Assembly (NCBI RefSeq): GCF_004364325.1
Contig: NZ_SOCP01000019.1
Location: 1-64,000, forward strand
Length of the DNA stretch: 64,000 nt
Direction of reading: 5' to 3'
Source of the DNA: Actinophytocola oryzae
GTDB lineage: Bacteria; Actinomycetota; Actinomycetes; Mycobacteriales; Pseudonocardiaceae
In this document: positions 26,294-34,877 of the stretch, piece after piece
Position numbering within the stretch: position 1 is the stretch's first letter
Layout of the letters: every line of letters starts with the position of its first letter
Made by a program: the position numbers and the translations under genes
The notes under the pieces: model-generated
What the model saw: the letters and a program-made list of their open reading frames with translations, nothing else
Databases searched by the model: none
Told to the model about the DNA's origin: nothing

Positions 26294-26796
26294 CCGGGTC
26301 GCCCACCACGACCGGGACTCTGACCACCGAGCGTCTGCCCCTGCGGCCGTGGCAGCCCGAAGACGCGCAGGCCGCACTCGAGATCTACGGCGACGCCGAC
26401 GTGGCTCGTTGGCTGGCCATGCCGGCCGGGCGGTGGGCCGTCGAGCGCACCGCCGACCGGTACGTGATCGGCGGCGCCGAACTGCTCCCGTTACCTCCCG
26501 GCGACGAGGACCTCGAGATCGCCTGGCAGCTCAACCCCGCCGCGTGGGGTCACGGATATGCCGACGAGGCGATGTTCGCGGTCGCGTCGTGGGCCTTCGA
26601 CCACGATGTCGACGAGCTGTTCACGGTCATCCGTCCGGAGAACACGGAGACCGCCGCGACGGTGCGCCAGAACGGTATGCACTGGGTCGGCGAGACCACC
26701 AAGTACTTCGGGCTGGAGCTGCAGGTCTTCCGGCTCCGGCAAGCCGACCTCGACCGGACCGCGCCGACCGCGCACCGGCCGCCGAGCTATGCCTGA
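26290..26796 (+). CDS. GNAT family N-acetyltransferase
   Basis: This 168-residue RimJ-type acetyltransferase has the N-terminal LTTERLPLRPWQPEDAQAAL, the acetyl-CoA region WQLNPAAWGHGYADEA, and the usual late segment RPENTETAATVRQNGMHWVGET. The GTG start at 26290 overlaps the desaturase stop (GTGA). Compared with relatives, the stretch after VARWLAMPAG is a little short. The substrate is unknown. Relatives acetylate small molecules or ribosomal proteins. Confidence 0.8.
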   Translation: MTGSPTTTGTLTTERLPLRPWQPEDAQAALEIYGDADVARWLAMPAGRWAVERTADRYVIGGAELLPLPPGDEDLEIAWQLNPAAWGHGYADEAMFAVASWAFDHDVDELFTVIRPENTETAATVRQNGMHWVGETTKYFGLELQVFRLRQADLDRTAPTAHRPPSYA

Positions 26797-26809
26797 CGGC
26801 AGGAGCACC

Positions 26810-27373
26810 ATGACGTCCCACCCACGATCACAATTCGTCGAGGCCCGTACGCATGCCGCGCGGGAACGCACCGACCAGCAGCAACGGGCCGTGCGCACGG
26901 TCGCTGGGCAGGCCCGCGACCACACCGAGTTCACCGCGATGCTGTCCATGCTGGGCCTGGAGCAGTGCATGTCCAGCCCGACGCCTCTCGGCAGGAGACT
27001 GGCCGTATACGTCGACCACGTGGCCGCCGCCGTAGGTGTGCCCACGGAGGCCACCGGGTACGAGGTGAGCGACACCGCCACCGCCTACCTCGGCCTCGAC
27101 CGACGCCTGCCCAGCCGTCCCGACCACGACCTGATGCTGCTCTGGGACGAACGCCTCGGCTGGTACGTCGCCGTCGAGACCACCCCCGCCGAAGGACCAG
27201 CAGTCGTCGCCTACCTCGACGGCGACACCGTGCCGACGCCCGACGCGGTGGCCCGGTTCGTCACCGACCTGGCGTCCGACCGCTCCGCGACCAGGATCCG
27301 GCCGGTCTCCCCACCGACGGACCGTGCCGAGCTGGCCACGCGGATGGGCGCCGTGTGTCCGGTGCCCGCCTGA
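26810..27373 (+). CDS. DUF6292 family protein
   Basis: The 187-residue protein has the DUF6292 features: LGRRLAVYVDHVAAAVGV, a central TATAYLGLDRRLPSRPDHDLMLLWDERLGWYVAVE, and a C-terminal AVARFVTDL. ATG 26810 follows AGGAG. These small cytoplasmic proteins are common in Pseudonocardiaceae and have no known function. The gene lies 13 bases after the GNAT gene and is probably its operon partner. Confidence 0.7.
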   Translation: MTSHPRSQFVEARTHAARERTDQQQRAVRTVAGQARDHTEFTAMLSMLGLEQCMSSPTPLGRRLAVYVDHVAAAVGVPTEATGYEVSDTATAYLGLDRRLPSRPDHDLMLLWDERLGWYVAVETTPAEGPAVVAYLDGDTVPTPDAVARFVTDLASDRSATRIRPVSPPTDRAELATRMGAVCPVPA

Positions 27374-27414
27374 CCTCAGGTAACGGTGTCGACCCGCTTG
27401 TACTCATTCGGGCG

Positions 27415-27966
27415 TCACCCGAGCGAGGTACGCAGCTCCCGGAACGCCGCCGCGAGTGCGGGCGGCTGGTAGTGCGCGTTGAGCCCGCTCGGGTTGGGCA
27501 ACACCCACAGCCGCGCGCCGGCGATCCCTCCCCGCTGCTCACCCATCCCCGCCTTGGGTCGATCGAACGCGGTGCGGTACGCGGAGATGCCCACGACGGC
27601 GAGACACGCCGGCGCGTACCGGCCGACCAGGTCGGTCAACACGAGCGCACCCGCCCGCAGTTCGTCACGCGTCAGCTCGTCGGCTCGCGCGGTGGCACGC
27701 GCCACGATGTTGGTCACGCCGAGGCCGTACTCGAGTAGCTCGTCCTGCTCGGTCGGGTCGAGTTGGCGCGGCGTGAAGCCGGACCGGTGCAGGGCGGGCC
27801 AGAACCTGTTGCCGGGCCGGGCGAAGTGGTGTCCGGTCGCGGCGGAGTACAGGCCGGGGTTGATGCCGCAGAACAGCACCGACAAGCCCGGGGCGATCAC
27901 GTTCGGCACGGTCTTCTCGCGTGCGGCGGCCAACTCGGCCGCGGTGGGTTTCGGCACGGTCACCAC
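27415..27966 (-). CDS. mug: G/U mismatch-specific DNA glycosylase Mug
   Basis: This is a uracil-DNA glycosylase family 2 member of 183 residues. Motif 1 is visible as GINPG and the DNA-intercalating motif as NPSGLNAH. The segment PGNRFWPALHRSGFTPRQL is also typical. It removes uracil or ethenocytosine opposite guanine in base excision repair. The start region overlaps the end of the LysR gene by a few bases, so both are on one minus-strand transcript. It converges with the DUF6292 gene. Confidence 0.9.
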   Translation of the reverse strand: MVTVPKPTAAELAAAREKTVPNVIAPGLSVLFCGINPGLYSAATGHHFARPGNRFWPALHRSGFTPRQLDPTEQDELLEYGLGVTNIVARATARADELTRDELRAGALVLTDLVGRYAPACLAVVGISAYRTAFDRPKAGMGEQRGGIAGARLWVLPNPSGLNAHYQPPALAAAFRELRTSLG

Positions 27967-28817
27967 TCCGCCGCGTGCGCCATGAGCAGGTCGCGTGCCC
28001 GCGCGATGTGGGGCTCGCCGAAGGCACCCGTCCTGACCGCCAGGTACAGCGTGTCGGTCGGCAGTTCACCACGGATGACCAGCTCACGAAGGGCACCGGT
28101 CGCGAGCTCGTCCTCGCACAGGTACCTCGGCAGGACGGTCGCGCCCGCGCCCGCGAGAGTGGCGGCCAGCACCGCACGCAGGTCGGGCACCACGACGACC
28201 GCGTTGCCAGGCGGTGTCGTCCGGTACACGGCCTGCCAGAACCGGCGGATGAGGGACAGGTCCTCGGTGCAGGACACCCACGGTGCCTCGCCGAGGACGC
28301 CGGTCGTGTCCGGGTAGTACCAGCGTGGGGCGGCGACGACGGTGAGCTCCTCGACGAACAACGGCGCGGAGACGATGCCGCGGACACGTGGTCGCACGGT
28401 CGATATCACCAGGTCGAGGCCGCCTTTCGCCAGTTCGTCGAGCAGTTCCTCCGCCGTGCCGAACGTGACGCGCAGTGCGGTGTCCCGCAGTTCTACCAGG
28501 CTGGGCACTGCCTTCAGGCTCATGAGTTCCGCGGGGCCACCGACGTGCAGCGCGACCTTGCCGCCGACGAAGTCGCCGACGGCCGCGGTGAGGTCGTCCA
28601 GCGGGCCTGCGAGCCTTCGTGCGAGGTCCTCCCCGGCCGCCGTAGTGGTGACACCGCGCGCGTGCCGGTTGAACAGGGGTTTGCCGAGGTGTTTCTCCAG
28701 CGCCTTGAGCTGCGCGGTGACGGCGGGCTGGGACAGGCCGAGCAGCTGCGCCGCGGCCGTGACCGAGCCCGCGCGGTGCACGGCGAGGAAGGTTCTGAGC
28801 AGGTCAAGGGAAGTCAT
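27960..28817 (-). CDS. LysR-family transcriptional regulator
   Basis: The protein has a winged helix-turn-helix at residues 1-60 (LDLLRTFLAVHRAGSVTAAAQLLGLSQPAVTAQLKALEKHLG) and a periplasmic-binding-like effector domain after residue 90. An in-frame GTG at 28841 is possible, but ATG 28817 puts the HTH at the very start as in most LysR proteins. It is divergent from a DJ-1/PfpI gene, whose control region contains an inverted repeat. By LysR habit it regulates that gene and itself. Confidence 0.85.
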   Translation of the reverse strand: MTSLDLLRTFLAVHRAGSVTAAAQLLGLSQPAVTAQLKALEKHLGKPLFNRHARGVTTTAAGEDLARRLAGPLDDLTAAVGDFVGGKVALHVGGPAELMSLKAVPSLVELRDTALRVTFGTAEELLDELAKGGLDLVISTVRPRVRGIVSAPLFVEELTVVAAPRWYYPDTTGVLGEAPWVSCTEDLSLIRRFWQAVYRTTPPGNAVVVVPDLRAVLAATLAGAGATVLPRYLCEDELATGALRELVIRGELPTDTLYLAVRTGAFGEPHIARARDLLMAHAAEW

Positions 28818-28829
28818 CAGAAATCTGAT
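28816..28829. promoter_or_regulatory. Candidate LysR operator
   Basis: ATCAGA and TCTGAT form a perfect inverted repeat with two bases between (ATCAGAAATCTGAT). It covers the LysR start codon in the 70-base divergent gap to the DJ-1-like gene. Confidence 0.45.
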
Positions 28830-28887
28830 AATACAGCCCACAAGTTCTATTGGTCACCGATGCCTCCTTCATGGCAACCTTGTCCTC

Positions 28888-29550
28888 ATGAAAGCAATCC
28901 TCCTGGCCCTGACCAGCCACGACGACCTCGCCGGCATCCACATGACCGGTTTCCACGTCCCCGAGGCCACGCACGCGTGGCACGTCTTCCGTACGGCCGA
29001 CTTCGCCGTCGACCTGGTGAGCGTGCGAGGCGGACGACCACCGATGGACGGCTTCGACGGTTCAGACCCGCCACAACGCGAGTTCACCCGCCTTCCGGAG
29101 CTGGCGAACACTCGCCGGGCGGCCGAGGTCGACGCCGTGGGCTACGACGCGATCTTCTACGTCGGCGGTCACGGCACGATGTGGGACTTTCCCGACAATC
29201 GCGACCTCGCACGCCTCGGTCGCGACATCTACGAGATGGACGGCGTGGTGGCCGCCGTCTGCCACGGCTCGTCCGCACTCGTGAACCTGACACTCTCGAA
29301 CGGCTCCTACCTCGTCGAGGGCAAGGAGGTGTCGGCGTTCACCAACTCCGAGGAAGCGGCCATCCACCTGACGGACGCCGTGCCGTTCCTACTGGAGACG
29401 GCGTTGGTGGAGCGCGGCGCCAAACATGTGTCCGCGCCCGACTTCAGGTGTCAGGTCTCGGTGGCGGAGCGCCTGGTCACCGGACAGAACCCGGCGAGTG
29501 CCACGCGCACGGCGGAGGAGGTGGTGCGTCTGCTGGCCGACACACCATGA
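28888..29550 (+). CDS. DJ-1/PfpI family protein (Hsp31-like)
   Basis: This is a 220-residue class I glutamine-amidotransferase-like fold. The nucleophile elbow is AAVCHGSSAL (Cys near residue 131) with the upstream IFYVGGHGTMWDF. The family includes glyoxalase III, chaperone Hsp31 and ThiJ-type proteins. The GGHGTMWD plus AVCHGS pattern fits the glyoxalase/Hsp31 side. It probably detoxifies methylglyoxal or repairs glycated protein. It is divergent from the LysR gene, and its frame is also open far upstream of the real start. Confidence 0.85.
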   Translation: MKAILLALTSHDDLAGIHMTGFHVPEATHAWHVFRTADFAVDLVSVRGGRPPMDGFDGSDPPQREFTRLPELANTRRAAEVDAVGYDAIFYVGGHGTMWDFPDNRDLARLGRDIYEMDGVVAAVCHGSSALVNLTLSNGSYLVEGKEVSAFTNSEEAAIHLTDAVPFLLETALVERGAKHVSAPDFRCQVSVAERLVTGQNPASATRTAEEVVRLLADTP

Positions 29551-29641
29551 GGGCGGATCCTCGCGGTAAGCCAGTAGCCCAGGTGCCTCGTGTGTTTCGA
29601 TCGACCACGACCAGGTCAGCCCAGTCGACGTTCGGAACTAC

Positions 29642-31615
29642 ATGTCCGCCTTGCTCTTCGGTCTGCTCACGCTCCCTGTCTACCTGTTGATGCTGTGGCC
29701 GCTCGTGGTGGCCTCGCGTCGGGTGCTCGGAGTACGGATCAGGACCGTGCGAGCGCTGCTCGGCGCCCTGGTCGGTTGGATCGTGGCCGGACAGATTGTC
29801 GCCTGGCTGTTCCCGAAGCCACCCGCGTCACCAGGCATGATCGCCGGGCTGATCATCCCGATCGCCGGTTGTGCGTTCCTCGCGACCCTGACGTTCCTGT
29901 TCATCGCCGAGATGGCCTTCCCCAGTGGCGGCGGGCTGGGGTTCGTCGGACGGCTCCGCTCGATCCGGCGGCGGGCCGCCCGTGCACGGCGGTACTCGCA
30001 GGTCAGCAGGATCGCGGTGAAGCACGGGATCGGTCAGTACCTGGTCGGGCGGCGAAGCACGGACGGCACCCGGCAGGCGGTACTGGCCCGATCCTTTCGG
30101 CGGGCACTCGAGGACGCCGGGGTCACGTTCGTGAAGCTCGGGCAGGTGCTGTCGACGAGGCCGGACCTGTTGCCGCCGGCTTTCATCGACGAGCTGAGCA
30201 GGCTGCAGGACCAGGTCGCGCCGGTTCCGTTCGATCTGGTGGAGCAGCAACTCGTCGAGGAACTCGGTCGGCCCCTCGCCGAGGTGTTCGCGGAGTTCGA
30301 CCGGGAGCCGCTGGCCGCCGCGTCGGTGGCGCAGGTCTACAAGGCACGGCTGCACAGCGGCGGCGACGTCGTGGTCAAGGTCCGACGGCCGGGCATCGAC
30401 CGGGTGGTGGAACGTGATCTCGACATCGTCTACCGCGTCGCACGATCACTGGAGCTGCGGGCGAAGTGGGCTCGAGCGCTGGGGGTGGTCGACCTGGCGG
30501 ACGGGTTCGCCGCGGCGCTCACCGAGGAGCTCGACTTCCGGGTCGAGGCACGCAACATCGCCGCGGTGAGCGCGGTCGACACGACCACCGCGGTTACGTT
30601 GCCGACTGTCCACATGGAACTGTCGGGTGAGCGGGTGCTGGTGATGCGGCGGCTCGACGGCACTCCGGTGCGGTTGGCCATCGGTGACGTGGCGGTCGAG
30701 CAGCGGGACGTCCTCGCGCGGACGCTGCTGGACTGCGTGTTGCGACAGGTGCTGCTGCACGGTGTGTTCCACGCGGATCCGCATCCGGGGAACGTGCTGC
30801 TGCTCACCGACGGCAAGCTCGGCCTGCTGGACTTCGGCTCGGTGGGCCGGCTCGACGCCGCGCTGCGGGGCGGGTTGCGGGACGTGTTCGCGGCCGTGGA
30901 CCGGGGCGACCCGGCCGGCTTGCGAGACGGGCTGTTGGAGATCGTGGACCGGCCGGACGAGATCGACGAGCAGAAGCTGGAACGGGCGCTGGGCGCGTTG
31001 ATCGCCAAACACGTCTCGCATGGGCAGGCGCCGGACCTCGACATGTTCACGGATCTGTTCCGGGTGGTGGCCGAGTTCCGGTTGTCGATCCCACCGGCGA
31101 TCGCGGCGGTGTTCCGGGCGCTCGCGACGGTCGAGGGGACGCTTGCGCTGCTGTCGCCGGGGTTCAACATCCTGGTGGAGTCACGGGTGTTCGCGAACAA
31201 GCTCGTGGGCGAACGGCTGCAGCCGGAGTCACTGCGCCGCACGGCCGTCGACGAGCTGATGTCGTTGCTGCCGGTGCTACGCAGGCTGCCGCGCCGGGTC
31301 GACCGGGTGACGTCCGCGCTCGAGCAGGGACGTCTGTCGGTCAACGTCCGGCTGTTCGCGGACGAACGGGACCGTGCGGTGGTCGCCGGCATGCTGCACG
31401 AGGTTCTGTTGGCGTTCACCGGCATGGCGACCGGCGTGATGGCGGTGCTGTTGCTGGCCAGCACGGGCGGTCCCCGGGTCGGCCAGGAGCTGACGTTGAA
31501 CCAGGTGGTCGGCTACAACCTTCTGGTCATCAGCGCACTACTGGGCTTGCGGCTGTTGTTCGTGGTGTTCCGCTCGCAACGCCGGAACACGGGCAAGGTG
31601 GACGACCCCGACTGA
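29642..31615 (+). CDS. ABC1/AarF/UbiB-family atypical kinase
   Basis: The 657-residue protein has about three N-terminal hydrophobic helices, then the UbiB kinase-like domain. The KxGQ motif is in TFVKLGQVLSTRPDLLP, the Ala-rich nucleotide loop in AAASVAQVYKARL, the VVVKV lysine strand follows, and HADPHPGN and LLDFGSVGR close the active site. Two more membrane helices lie at the C terminus. UbiB proteins support quinone or lipid metabolism by ATPase action at the membrane. The N-terminal membrane extension is not universal in the family. Confidence 0.85.
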   Translation: MSALLFGLLTLPVYLLMLWPLVVASRRVLGVRIRTVRALLGALVGWIVAGQIVAWLFPKPPASPGMIAGLIIPIAGCAFLATLTFLFIAEMAFPSGGGLGFVGRLRSIRRRAARARRYSQVSRIAVKHGIGQYLVGRRSTDGTRQAVLARSFRRALEDAGVTFVKLGQVLSTRPDLLPPAFIDELSRLQDQVAPVPFDLVEQQLVEELGRPLAEVFAEFDREPLAAASVAQVYKARLHSGGDVVVKVRRPGIDRVVERDLDIVYRVARSLELRAKWARALGVVDLADGFAAALTEELDFRVEARNIAAVSAVDTTTAVTLPTVHMELSGERVLVMRRLDGTPVRLAIGDVAVEQRDVLARTLLDCVLRQVLLHGVFHADPHPGNVLLLTDGKLGLLDFGSVGRLDAALRGGLRDVFAAVDRGDPAGLRDGLLEIVDRPDEIDEQKLERALGALIAKHVSHGQAPDLDMFTDLFRVVAEFRLSIPPAIAAVFRALATVEGTLALLSPGFNILVESRVFANKLVGERLQPESLRRTAVDELMSLLPVLRRLPRRVDRVTSALEQGRLSVNVRLFADERDRAVVAGMLHEVLLAFTGMATGVMAVLLLASTGGPRVGQELTLNQVVGYNLLVISALLGLRLLFVVFRSQRRNTGKVDDPD

Positions 31616-31763
31616 CGGTGCCTGCTGACCATCGACGTGGCACACGACAGTGCGAGGCAGGGCCGAACACTCACGGAGAGTCCCGCTCTGTCACCGTGTG
31701 GAGCCGCACACTGCCTGTGGCCAAGCGCACAGCGTTCGGCAAAAAAAAGATGTGGACCGCGAG

Positions 31764-31789
31764 GTTTGAACGTCGTGGATTGGGGCTAT
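31764..31789 (+). promoter_or_regulatory. Possible SigB/SigF-type promoter
   Basis: GTTT (31764-31767) and GGGCTAT (31783-31789) are separated by 15 bases. This is close to the actinomycete stress-sigma pattern GNNT-N14/16-GGGTAY but carries one extra C. It precedes a STAS and anti-sigma-kinase pair, where such a promoter would make sense. The rest of the 330-base gap after the UbiB-like gene has only an A8 run (31741-31748) and no gene. Confidence 0.35.
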
Positions 31790-31945
31790 CCCGTCCATTG
31801 CGCCGGATGTCGTCCGGTGCCAGTGCTTCGTGACTTGAAGAGGTGATATGCGAGTGGACTCACGGGACCTCCGCCCCGCATGGGAGGTCTGTGCACCCCG
31901 CCGGGGGTCGGCACATCGGCTTGCGACATACGGGATGATGGTGTG

Positions 31946-32329
31946 GTGAGTTCAGAGTCGTTCCAAGACGCTGGTGTCAGCCAGCCTGCCTCACCGGGAC
32001 TGTCCGTTCTGGTGGAACCGCACGGCGAAGCCGTGGTTCTCGACGTGGCCGGGGAGATTGACCTGGCCACCGCTCCGCAACTCGGCGAGTCGATCAACGC
32101 CGCGATGGAGCAACGGCCCGAGACGCTGGTGGTAGACCTGAGCAGGGTCGACTTCCTGGCATCCGCGGGCATGGCGGTGCTCATCGGGTGCCACCAACAG
32201 GCCCAGGGCAACATCCGGTTCCGGATAGTCGCCACGGGCAGTGCCACCTTCCGCCCGATGGAACTGACGGGCATGACAGAAGAGATCTCGATCTACCACA
32301 CTCGCGACGAGGCCTTGACCGCCGACTGA
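31946..32329 (+). CDS. STAS-domain anti-sigma factor antagonist
   Basis: The 127-residue protein is a single STAS domain. The phosphorylation-site region is VDFLASAGMAVLIG, with Ser in LASAGM. The N-terminal strand pattern is LSVLVEPHGEAVVLDVAGEIDLATAPQL. In partner-switching systems the unphosphorylated form binds the anti-sigma kinase and frees the sigma factor. GTG at 31946 is the likely start. The next gene encodes a matching kinase-fold protein, so this is a local pair without its sigma factor nearby. Confidence 0.85.
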   Translation: MSSESFQDAGVSQPASPGLSVLVEPHGEAVVLDVAGEIDLATAPQLGESINAAMEQRPETLVVDLSRVDFLASAGMAVLIGCHQQAQGNIRFRIVATGSATFRPMELTGMTEEISIYHTRDEALTAD

Positions 32330-32386
32330 AGGACCGCGCCGGTCGCGCGAGTGACCACCGGAGGCTGAAAGTTTGGAGCTTCGGCC

Positions 32387-32821
32387 GTGAACCTGGGGCA
32401 GCAGGGCCTGGACGGTGTCCCGGAGGGGGACCTGCACTTCCGGGTTCCTGCCGTACCCAGCCGACTTGTCGGCCTGCGTCACGTCCTCGCCGAATGGGCC
32501 GCACGGGTCGGGTTGCCGGAGGCGGAGACGGAGGCGCTCGTACTCGCCAGCTATGAGGCGATGGCGAACACCGTCGAACACGCCTACCGCGACCAGACCC
32601 AGGGTCTGCTGGACCTCAGAGCGCGCGTGGACGACGAACAGGCGCGCGTCGTCGTCACCGTCACCGACTACGGACAATGGAAACCCCCGCAGATGAGCGG
32701 CGGCCTGCGTGGCCGCGGGCTGTCGCTCATCCAGGGACTGACCAGCACGTCCACAGTCACCCCCACGGCCGACGGCACCACCGTGACGATGTTCTGGCCA
32801 CTGCCCGCCGCCGACCAGTAG
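32387..32821 (+). CDS. RsbW-like anti-sigma serine kinase
   Basis: This is a 144-residue HATPase_c (GHKL) protein. The N box is EAMANTVEHAY, the G1 region DYGQWKPP, and the G2-like loop GGLRGRGLSLI. These bind ATP and mark it as an anti-sigma factor kinase of RsbW/SpoIIAB type. It should phosphorylate the STAS protein encoded 57 bases upstream. The GTG start at 32387 is the first good one. Confidence 0.85.
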   Translation: MNLGQQGLDGVPEGDLHFRVPAVPSRLVGLRHVLAEWAARVGLPEAETEALVLASYEAMANTVEHAYRDQTQGLLDLRARVDDEQARVVVTVTDYGQWKPPQMSGGLRGRGLSLIQGLTSTSTVTPTADGTTVTMFWPLPAADQ

Positions 32822-32871
32822 GCCACCGCGCGACCCGATCACGTGTCGGACCGCTGCGGCACAATCGCGAC

Positions 32872-33882
32872 ATGCGAGCCGAACGGTTGGTGGCGTTGTT
32901 GTTCCTGCTGCAGCAGCGGCAGCGGGCAACAGCCGCCGAGCTGGCCGCGGCCCTCGAGGTCTCCGAACGGACTGTGTACCGGGACGTCGAGGCGTTGTCG
33001 TCCGCGGGCGTTCCGCTGTGGACCGAGCAGGGGCGAGCCGGCGGTATCCGTCTGCTGGAGGGGTGGCGCTCCCGACTGGACGGGCTGACCGGCCGCGAGG
33101 CAGCGGCAATCTTCGCGATCGGCGTGCCGGAACTGTTGGCCGAACTGGGCTTGGGTTCGTCACTGGTCGCCGCGCGGGCAAAGGTGATGGCAGGTCTGCC
33201 CACGGAACTGAGGGACTACGCCGCACGCATCGCGGACCGCTTCCACCTGGACGCACCCGGCTGGTTCCAGGAGGTCGAGTCGACGTCCCAACTGACAGTC
33301 GTGGCAGACGCGGTCGCGTCGTCGAAGCGACTACGGGTGGAGTACCAACGCGGCGCGACAACCGTGAGTCGGGAGTTGGCCCCACTGGGCCTGGTCGTGA
33401 AAGCGGGCGTCTGGTACCTGGTGGCGCAGATCGACGCGGACATCCGGACCTACCGAGTGGCGAAGATCGTGTCAGCGGACGTGCTGCCCGAGACATTCGA
33501 CCGCCCGAAGGACTTCGCACTGACCGAGTGGTGGGCGCAGGCGTCCACCAAGTTCGAACGCTCACTGCTACGAGAGACAGTGCGACTGCGCCTGAGCCAG
33601 CGGGGGATGAAGTCACTACGGGCCGTAACGGACCCGGACACGGCGGCCATGGCCATAGCGACGGCGGGACCACCGGACGAGGAAGGCTGGCGAGAGGTGA
33701 CCCTGGAGGTGGAGAGCCTTCCGGTGGCCACCACCCAACTGCTCGCACTGGGGGTAAACGTCGAGGTGGTGGCCCCGGAGGCGTTGCGAACCACGCTCGC
33801 CGAGCTGGGGTTGGCGATCGCGGCCCGCAACGCACCGGTCAGTGACCGGCACAAGGGTGACGTGCCACCCACCTCCGCATGA
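32872..33882 (+). CDS. WYL-domain (YafY-type) transcriptional regulator
   Basis: The 336-residue protein has an N-terminal HTH_11 domain (ERLVALLFLLQQRQRATAAELAAALEVSERTVYRDVEALSSAGVPLW). A WYL domain (about residues 140-210; AGVWYLVAQ) and a C-terminal extension follow. WYL regulators bind nucleic-acid or nucleotide ligands and often control stress or defence genes. The start at 32872 gives the HTH within ten residues. It stands alone after the STAS/kinase pair. Confidence 0.85.
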   Translation: MRAERLVALLFLLQQRQRATAAELAAALEVSERTVYRDVEALSSAGVPLWTEQGRAGGIRLLEGWRSRLDGLTGREAAAIFAIGVPELLAELGLGSSLVAARAKVMAGLPTELRDYAARIADRFHLDAPGWFQEVESTSQLTVVADAVASSKRLRVEYQRGATTVSRELAPLGLVVKAGVWYLVAQIDADIRTYRVAKIVSADVLPETFDRPKDFALTEWWAQASTKFERSLLRETVRLRLSQRGMKSLRAVTDPDTAAMAIATAGPPDEEGWREVTLEVESLPVATTQLLALGVNVEVVAPEALRTTLAELGLAIAARNAPVSDRHKGDVPPTSA

Positions 33883-33929
33883 CGGTCACCAGCAGTGACC
33901 TGAGCCACTGATCAACTCACCGTCGGCCT

Positions 33930-34384
33930 TCGGGAATGAAGGTGATGGACGAGCGGAGTGATGGACTCGCGTGGGATTGGTAAGGGCGAGTCGGAGGCGG
34001 TGGCGAGTTGCAACCTGCCGCGCGATTTGAGACCTGCCGGTGCGCGAGTTGGGAATGGTAAGCGGATGAAATGAAAAGCAGGTTTTGAGCGGTGAACGAG
34101 GTTGAGACAGCGAGGGGATTAGAGGTGGGGGCGAATTTGATCCCGCGAACGGTTCGAGACCGCGAGCGGTTCGAGATGGTAGACGGTTTAGGAGGTAGAC
34201 GGTTTAGGAGGTGGAAGATTTAGAAAGGTGGAAGGTTGAGGAGGTGGACGAGAGTGAGGCCGTGAACGGTTTTGAGGTCGGCGACGGTTGGAGGTCGCGA
34301 ACGGGGGTGAGGTCGCGAACGGGGATGAGGTCGCGATCAGCGGCGAGGTCGGTCGCGGGTGGGGTGGTGGATGACTTCTGAGTG
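33930..34384. repeat. Low-complexity repeat-rich intergenic region
   Basis: No gene is visible. G/T-rich short direct repeats abound on the plus strand. AGACGGTTTAGGAGGT is duplicated back to back near 34189-34220, and GAGGTCGCGAACGGG recurs near 34290-34330 with a third, diverged copy. The segment looks like expanding and decaying minisatellite DNA. Confidence 0.6.
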
Positions 34385-34660
34385 AGCGGATTCGAGTTGG
34401 CGAGCGGGTTTGGGTTGCCGGGGCAGGTTGGGCTTGGTGGGCGGGTTTGAGTTGGGGAGCGGATTGAGGTTGGCGAGCCGGTTCGAGTTGCTGGGCAGGT
34501 CGGGATTGGCGAGCCGCCCCACATTGCCGAGCAGATCGAGGTAGGCGAACCGCCTTACGTTGCCGGGCAGATCGGGATTGGCGAACCGCCCCACGTCGCC
34601 GAGCAGATCGGGATTGGCGAACCGCCCCACGTCGCCGAGCAGATCGGGATTGGCGAGCAG
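34385..34660. repeat. 36-bp tandem minisatellite
   Basis: Four copies in exact 36-bp phase occupy 34493-34528, 34529-34564, 34565-34600 and 34601-34636, with a partial copy to about 34660. At least one more diverged copy lies at 34457-34492, and fainter ones before it. The conserved part contains GCAGATCGGGATTGGCGA followed by ACCGCCCCAC. Because 36 is divisible by three, all frames stay open and spell 12-residue repeats, for example GRFANPDLLGDV on the minus strand. No start signal supports translation. There are no spacers, so it is not CRISPR. Confidence 0.85.
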
Positions 34661-34877
34661 GTCTGAGGGTAAGCAGATCGGGGTTGAAGTTGGTGAGCGG
34701 TTGAGGTGGTGGGGTTGTTGTGTGGGCGGTTTGTTGAGGTCCGCCGATGGGTGTGGTGCGTGAGTTGGCGTGGTGCGGCGAACTTGAGGTGTTGGGTGAG
34801 TTAATTCGAGTTGGGTGAGTTTGCGGATTGATTTGTCTGTGTACTGCGGCGAAGCCAGTCCGGGGTGGTGGGTTGGG
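34661..34877. other. Gene-free tail of the repeat region
   Basis: G/T-rich sequence with no coding signal. It ends at the stop codon of the SDR gene. Confidence 0.5.

Noticed and set aside
34385-34660. Regular 36-bp repeats considered as a CRISPR array
   Set aside because: The copies are back to back with no spacers and no cas genes are near; they are tandem repeats.
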